A stretch of DNA of 62,393 nt from JAEUOS01 sp031423955 (GTDB taxonomy: Bacteria; Pseudomonadota; Gammaproteobacteria; Burkholderiales; JAEUOS01): positions 1 through 62,393 of the forward strand of contig JANPGJ010000681.1 in the NCBI GenBank assembly GCA_031423955.1. Reading direction: 5' to 3'. This document shows, in pieces, positions 60,254 through 62,393 of the stretch. The notes beneath the pieces were generated by a model that was given only the letters and a program-made list of their open reading frames with translations, did not search any database and was not told where the DNA came from. The translations under genes were made by a program, and so were the position numbers. How positions within the stretch are numbered: the stretch's first letter is position 1; each line of letters starts with the position of its first letter.

Positions 60254-61114
60254 ATGAGCCGGCCACCGGATGCCGACGTTCCTGGCCCGGGCGATCAGGC
60301 CGCGCACTTGCGTTCGGTGCCGTTTCCGCATGCCGCCGGAACGCATTGGGTTGCGACCTGCGGTCGCGAGGTTCGCCTGCGCTTGCCTTTTTCGCGCGTG
60401 GTGCGCGCGCCGGGTGGCGCAGGCGTCGATCCGCGCGCCATCATGGCCATTCTTGATCACGCCTGCGGCGCGGCGATGTATGCGGCGCTCGAGGTGCCGC
60501 TGCCGACGGCCACGCTCGAACTGCGGGTGGCGTTTCAGCGTCCGGTGCCGGACGGCACCGACATCATGATCAGCGCGCGCGCCACCCACATTGCCGGAAT
60601 GACCGCCTTTGTCGAAGCGAGCGCCAGCATTGAAGCGGGCGGGCTGCCGCTGGTCAGCGCCAATGGTGCGTTCATTGTCGGCGCCCATCCCGGTGGCGCC
60701 AGCGGGCAGGATCTGGCTGATCCGTGGCAGGCGCCGCGCGCGATCGACATCGGTGACTTGTCGCAACTGGATTCGTTCGACGAGTTTCTCGGCTTGGCGC
60801 GCACCGGCACCGGCGTATCCATGGTGTTTGCCGACCGCCTGATCGGCGCCGTATCCCTGCCCGCGCTGCACGGTGGCAGCGTGGCGTCCTTGCTGGCCAC
60901 CGCGGCCGGCGACCTTTCGCGCAGCGCGACCGATGCGCGTCTGGTGGCGATCACGATCCAGTATTTGCGCGCCGGGCGCGCCGAGAACGTCGAGGCGGAA
61001 GCGGAATGGGAAAAGCGCGGCGCCCGGTCCAGCGTGGTCGCCGTGGTGGCGCGCCAGGCGCCGGGGTCGCGCGAGGTGGCGCGCGCGCAGTGCACCTTTG
61101 TTGCCGGCGCATGA
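60254..61114 (+). CDS. Double-hotdog thioesterase-like protein
   Basis: A 286-residue protein of two hotdog modules: module 1 at about residues 45-150 (GVDPRAIMAILDHACGAAMY and TATLELRVAFQRPVPDGTDI), module 2 at about 190-285 (LPALHGGSVASLLATAAGDL and LVAITIQYLRAGRAENVEAE). The HGG/DHACG helices are those of the PaaI-type acyl-CoA thioesterases. It would release a CoA thioester. ATG 60254 is used, with a 34-bp gap after the Bug gene; the P450 follows 30 bp later. Confidence 0.85.
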   Translation: MSRPPDADVPGPGDQAAHLRSVPFPHAAGTHWVATCGREVRLRLPFSRVVRAPGGAGVDPRAIMAILDHACGAAMYAALEVPLPTATLELRVAFQRPVPDGTDIMISARATHIAGMTAFVEASASIEAGGLPLVSANGAFIVGAHPGGASGQDLADPWQAPRAIDIGDLSQLDSFDEFLGLARTGTGVSMVFADRLIGAVSLPALHGGSVASLLATAAGDLSRSATDARLVAITIQYLRAGRAENVEAEAEWEKRGARSSVVAVVARQAPGSREVARAQCTFVAGA

Positions 61115-61144
61115 GAGGCTATAGCAAGGTTCGAAGAGGCCCCC

Positions 61145-62393
61145 ATGTCAGCCATTGACGCAGCGCCCGACCCGCGCGAATTCGCCAACGAACTGGTGTC
61201 GGCACAGGCCTTTGCCGAGCCCGAACGCATTCATCAGGCAATGGCGCGGCTGCGCCGGCATGGCCGGCCGCTGTGGGTGACGTCGGACAACTACCGGCCG
61301 TTCTGGGCGGTCGGGCGCCATGCGCAGGTGATCGAGGCCTCGAGCGACAACGCGCTGTTCATCAGCAGCCGGCGCCTGAACCTGATGAGCCGGCTGCAGG
61401 AAGTGGCGGCCTTCAAGGGCGCACAGCGCTATGGCCAGGTGCTGCGCACCCTGGTGCACATGGACGAGCCGGATCACAAGAAATACCGCGCGGTCGCGCA
61501 ATACTGGTTCACCGCCGCCGCGGTCAAACGCCAGCAGACCATTCTGGAAACACTGGCGCGCGAATTCGCGGCGCGTTTCGATGGCGCGCGCGATGGCGAG
61601 ATCGATTTCGCCGCTGAGATCGCCACCCTTTTTCCGCTGCGCGTGATCATGGCCATTCTCGGCATTCCGCTCGCCGACCTGCCGCTGATGCATCGCCTGA
61701 CCAAGACGCTGTCGGCGCCGAATGATCCCGACTTCAGCACCAATACCGCGCGCGGCGACTCGATGTTCGATTCGATTCCCGAATTCACCGATTACTTTCT
61801 CAAGGTGATCGATGACCGCCGCCGCCATCCGCGCGATGACCTGGCGTCGGTGATCGCCAACGGCAGCATTGACGACGGGCCGCTTGGCGAACTGGAGGCG
61901 GTTTCCTATTTCATCACCATGGCGGTGGCCGGCCACGACACCACCGCGGCGGCGATGGCCGGCGGCTGCGAGGCGCTGGCGTTGCGGCCGGAATTGTGGG
62001 CACGACTGAAAAAACAGCCGATGCTTCTCAAGGGTGCTGCCGAGGAAATGATCCGCTGGGTCACGCCGATCAAGCATTTCATGCGCACCGCCACCCGCGA
62101 TTGCGAACTCGGTGGGCAGGCGATTCGCGCCGGCGACGCGCTGGCGCTCTATTACCTCGCCGCCAATTTCGATGACGAAGTGTTTGAGGCAGCCGAGGAG
62201 TTTCGCATCGACCGCAGCCCGAACCGGCAGGTCGCCTTCGGCTTTGGCCCCCATGTTTGTCTGGGCATGGCGTTGTCGCGGCTCGAACTCACGGTATGGT
62301 TTGGCGAAATGCTGCGGCGCCTGGAATCGATCGAGCTGGCCGGTCCGGTGCGGCTGCTGGAGTCGAACTTTCTGGGCGGCTACAAGTCGGTGC
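61145..62393 (+). CDS. Cytochrome P450, cut by window end
   Basis: An open frame from ATG 61145 to the end of the window, 416 codons of an expected 420-440. The I-helix oxygen motif is VAGHDTTAAA (residues 262-267), the ExxR motif is EMIRW (Glu301, Arg304), and the heme loop is FGFGPHVCLG with Cys372. No membrane anchor is present, as in soluble bacterial P450s. The pattern (HMDEPDHKKYRAV, substrate channel FISSRR) resembles the CYP125/CYP142-like group of sterol or isoprenoid oxidation, though this is only an impression. It needs ferredoxin partners that are not in view. Confidence 0.9.
   Translation, partial: MSAIDAAPDPREFANELVSAQAFAEPERIHQAMARLRRHGRPLWVTSDNYRPFWAVGRHAQVIEASSDNALFISSRRLNLMSRLQEVAAFKGAQRYGQVLRTLVHMDEPDHKKYRAVAQYWFTAAAVKRQQTILETLAREFAARFDGARDGEIDFAAEIATLFPLRVIMAILGIPLADLPLMHRLTKTLSAPNDPDFSTNTARGDSMFDSIPEFTDYFLKVIDDRRRHPRDDLASVIANGSIDDGPLGELEAVSYFITMAVAGHDTTAAAMAGGCEALALRPELWARLKKQPMLLKGAAEEMIRWVTPIKHFMRTATRDCELGGQAIRAGDALALYYLAANFDDEVFEAAEEFRIDRSPNRQVAFGFGPHVCLGMALSRLELTVWFGEMLRRLESIELAGPVRLLESNFLGGYKSV

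Overview
The window is high-GC chromosomal DNA from a betaproteobacterium, most probably Burkholderiales. The main reason is the density of Bug-type (TctC-like) tripartite tricarboxylate receptor proteins: nine intact genes and one fragment in 62 kb, a known signature of that order. The other genes are CoA-dependent and aromatic catabolism, TRAP transport and type II toxin-antitoxin (TA) pairs. No rRNA, tRNA, CRISPR array, integrase or phage structural gene was seen.

Layout. 0-1 kb: remnant of an ISL3-type insertion sequence. 0.9-7.4 kb: an MmgE/PrpD gene, then TA island 1 (ParDE-like, Phd/VapC-like, antitoxin/RES pair, decayed ParE pair). The island holds a duplicated 147-bp tail of the MmgE/PrpD gene and a block of 23-bp tandem repeats. 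7.5-12.4 kb: Bug gene, Bug fragment, orphan hybrid sensor kinase. 12.4-17.2 kb: operon with a thiamine-diphosphate enzyme, two cupins, a Bug protein and an alpha/beta hydrolase. 17.2-23 kb: LysR regulator, DUF2917 gene, Bug gene, HD hydrolase, DapA-like aldolase/lyase, cysteine hydrolase. 23-26.5 kb: incomplete ATP-dependent ligase/exonuclease repair cluster with an unknown gene inside. 26.6-34.3 kb: Bug genes, MFS carrier, enoyl-CoA hydratase, MaoC-like protein, quinone-oxidoreductase-like enzyme, racemase-like protein, alpha/beta hydrolase. 34.4-43.6 kb: TRAP transporter, GntR regulator, HpaB-type flavin monooxygenase, extradiol dioxygenase (MhpB type), GST and a DsbA-like isomerase. 44-51.5 kb: divergent acyl-CoA operons around a FadR/GntR regulator, including a fused double acyl-CoA dehydrogenase. 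51.7-54.5 kb: TA island 2. 54.6-62.4 kb: Bug genes, VOC protein, hydrolases, lipocalin-like protein, double-hotdog thioesterase-like protein and a cytochrome P450 cut by the window end.

How it may work together. The most coherent system is a predicted FadR-type regulon. A TGGTNNNACCA operator sits just downstream of a good promoter between the echA-gntR-caiB operon and the divergent acyl-CoA dehydrogenase/Bug/fused-dehydrogenase operon. A second site of the same form lies before the Bug/thioesterase/P450 operon 12 kb away. P450 oxidation, CoA transfer, two dehydrogenases, hydration and thioester hydrolysis would suit breakdown of a branched or alicyclic (isoprenoid- or steroid-like) acid. The substrate is inference. 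A second unit (GntR, TRAP transporter, flavin monooxygenase, extradiol dioxygenase) looks like uptake and ring cleavage of a phenolic acid.
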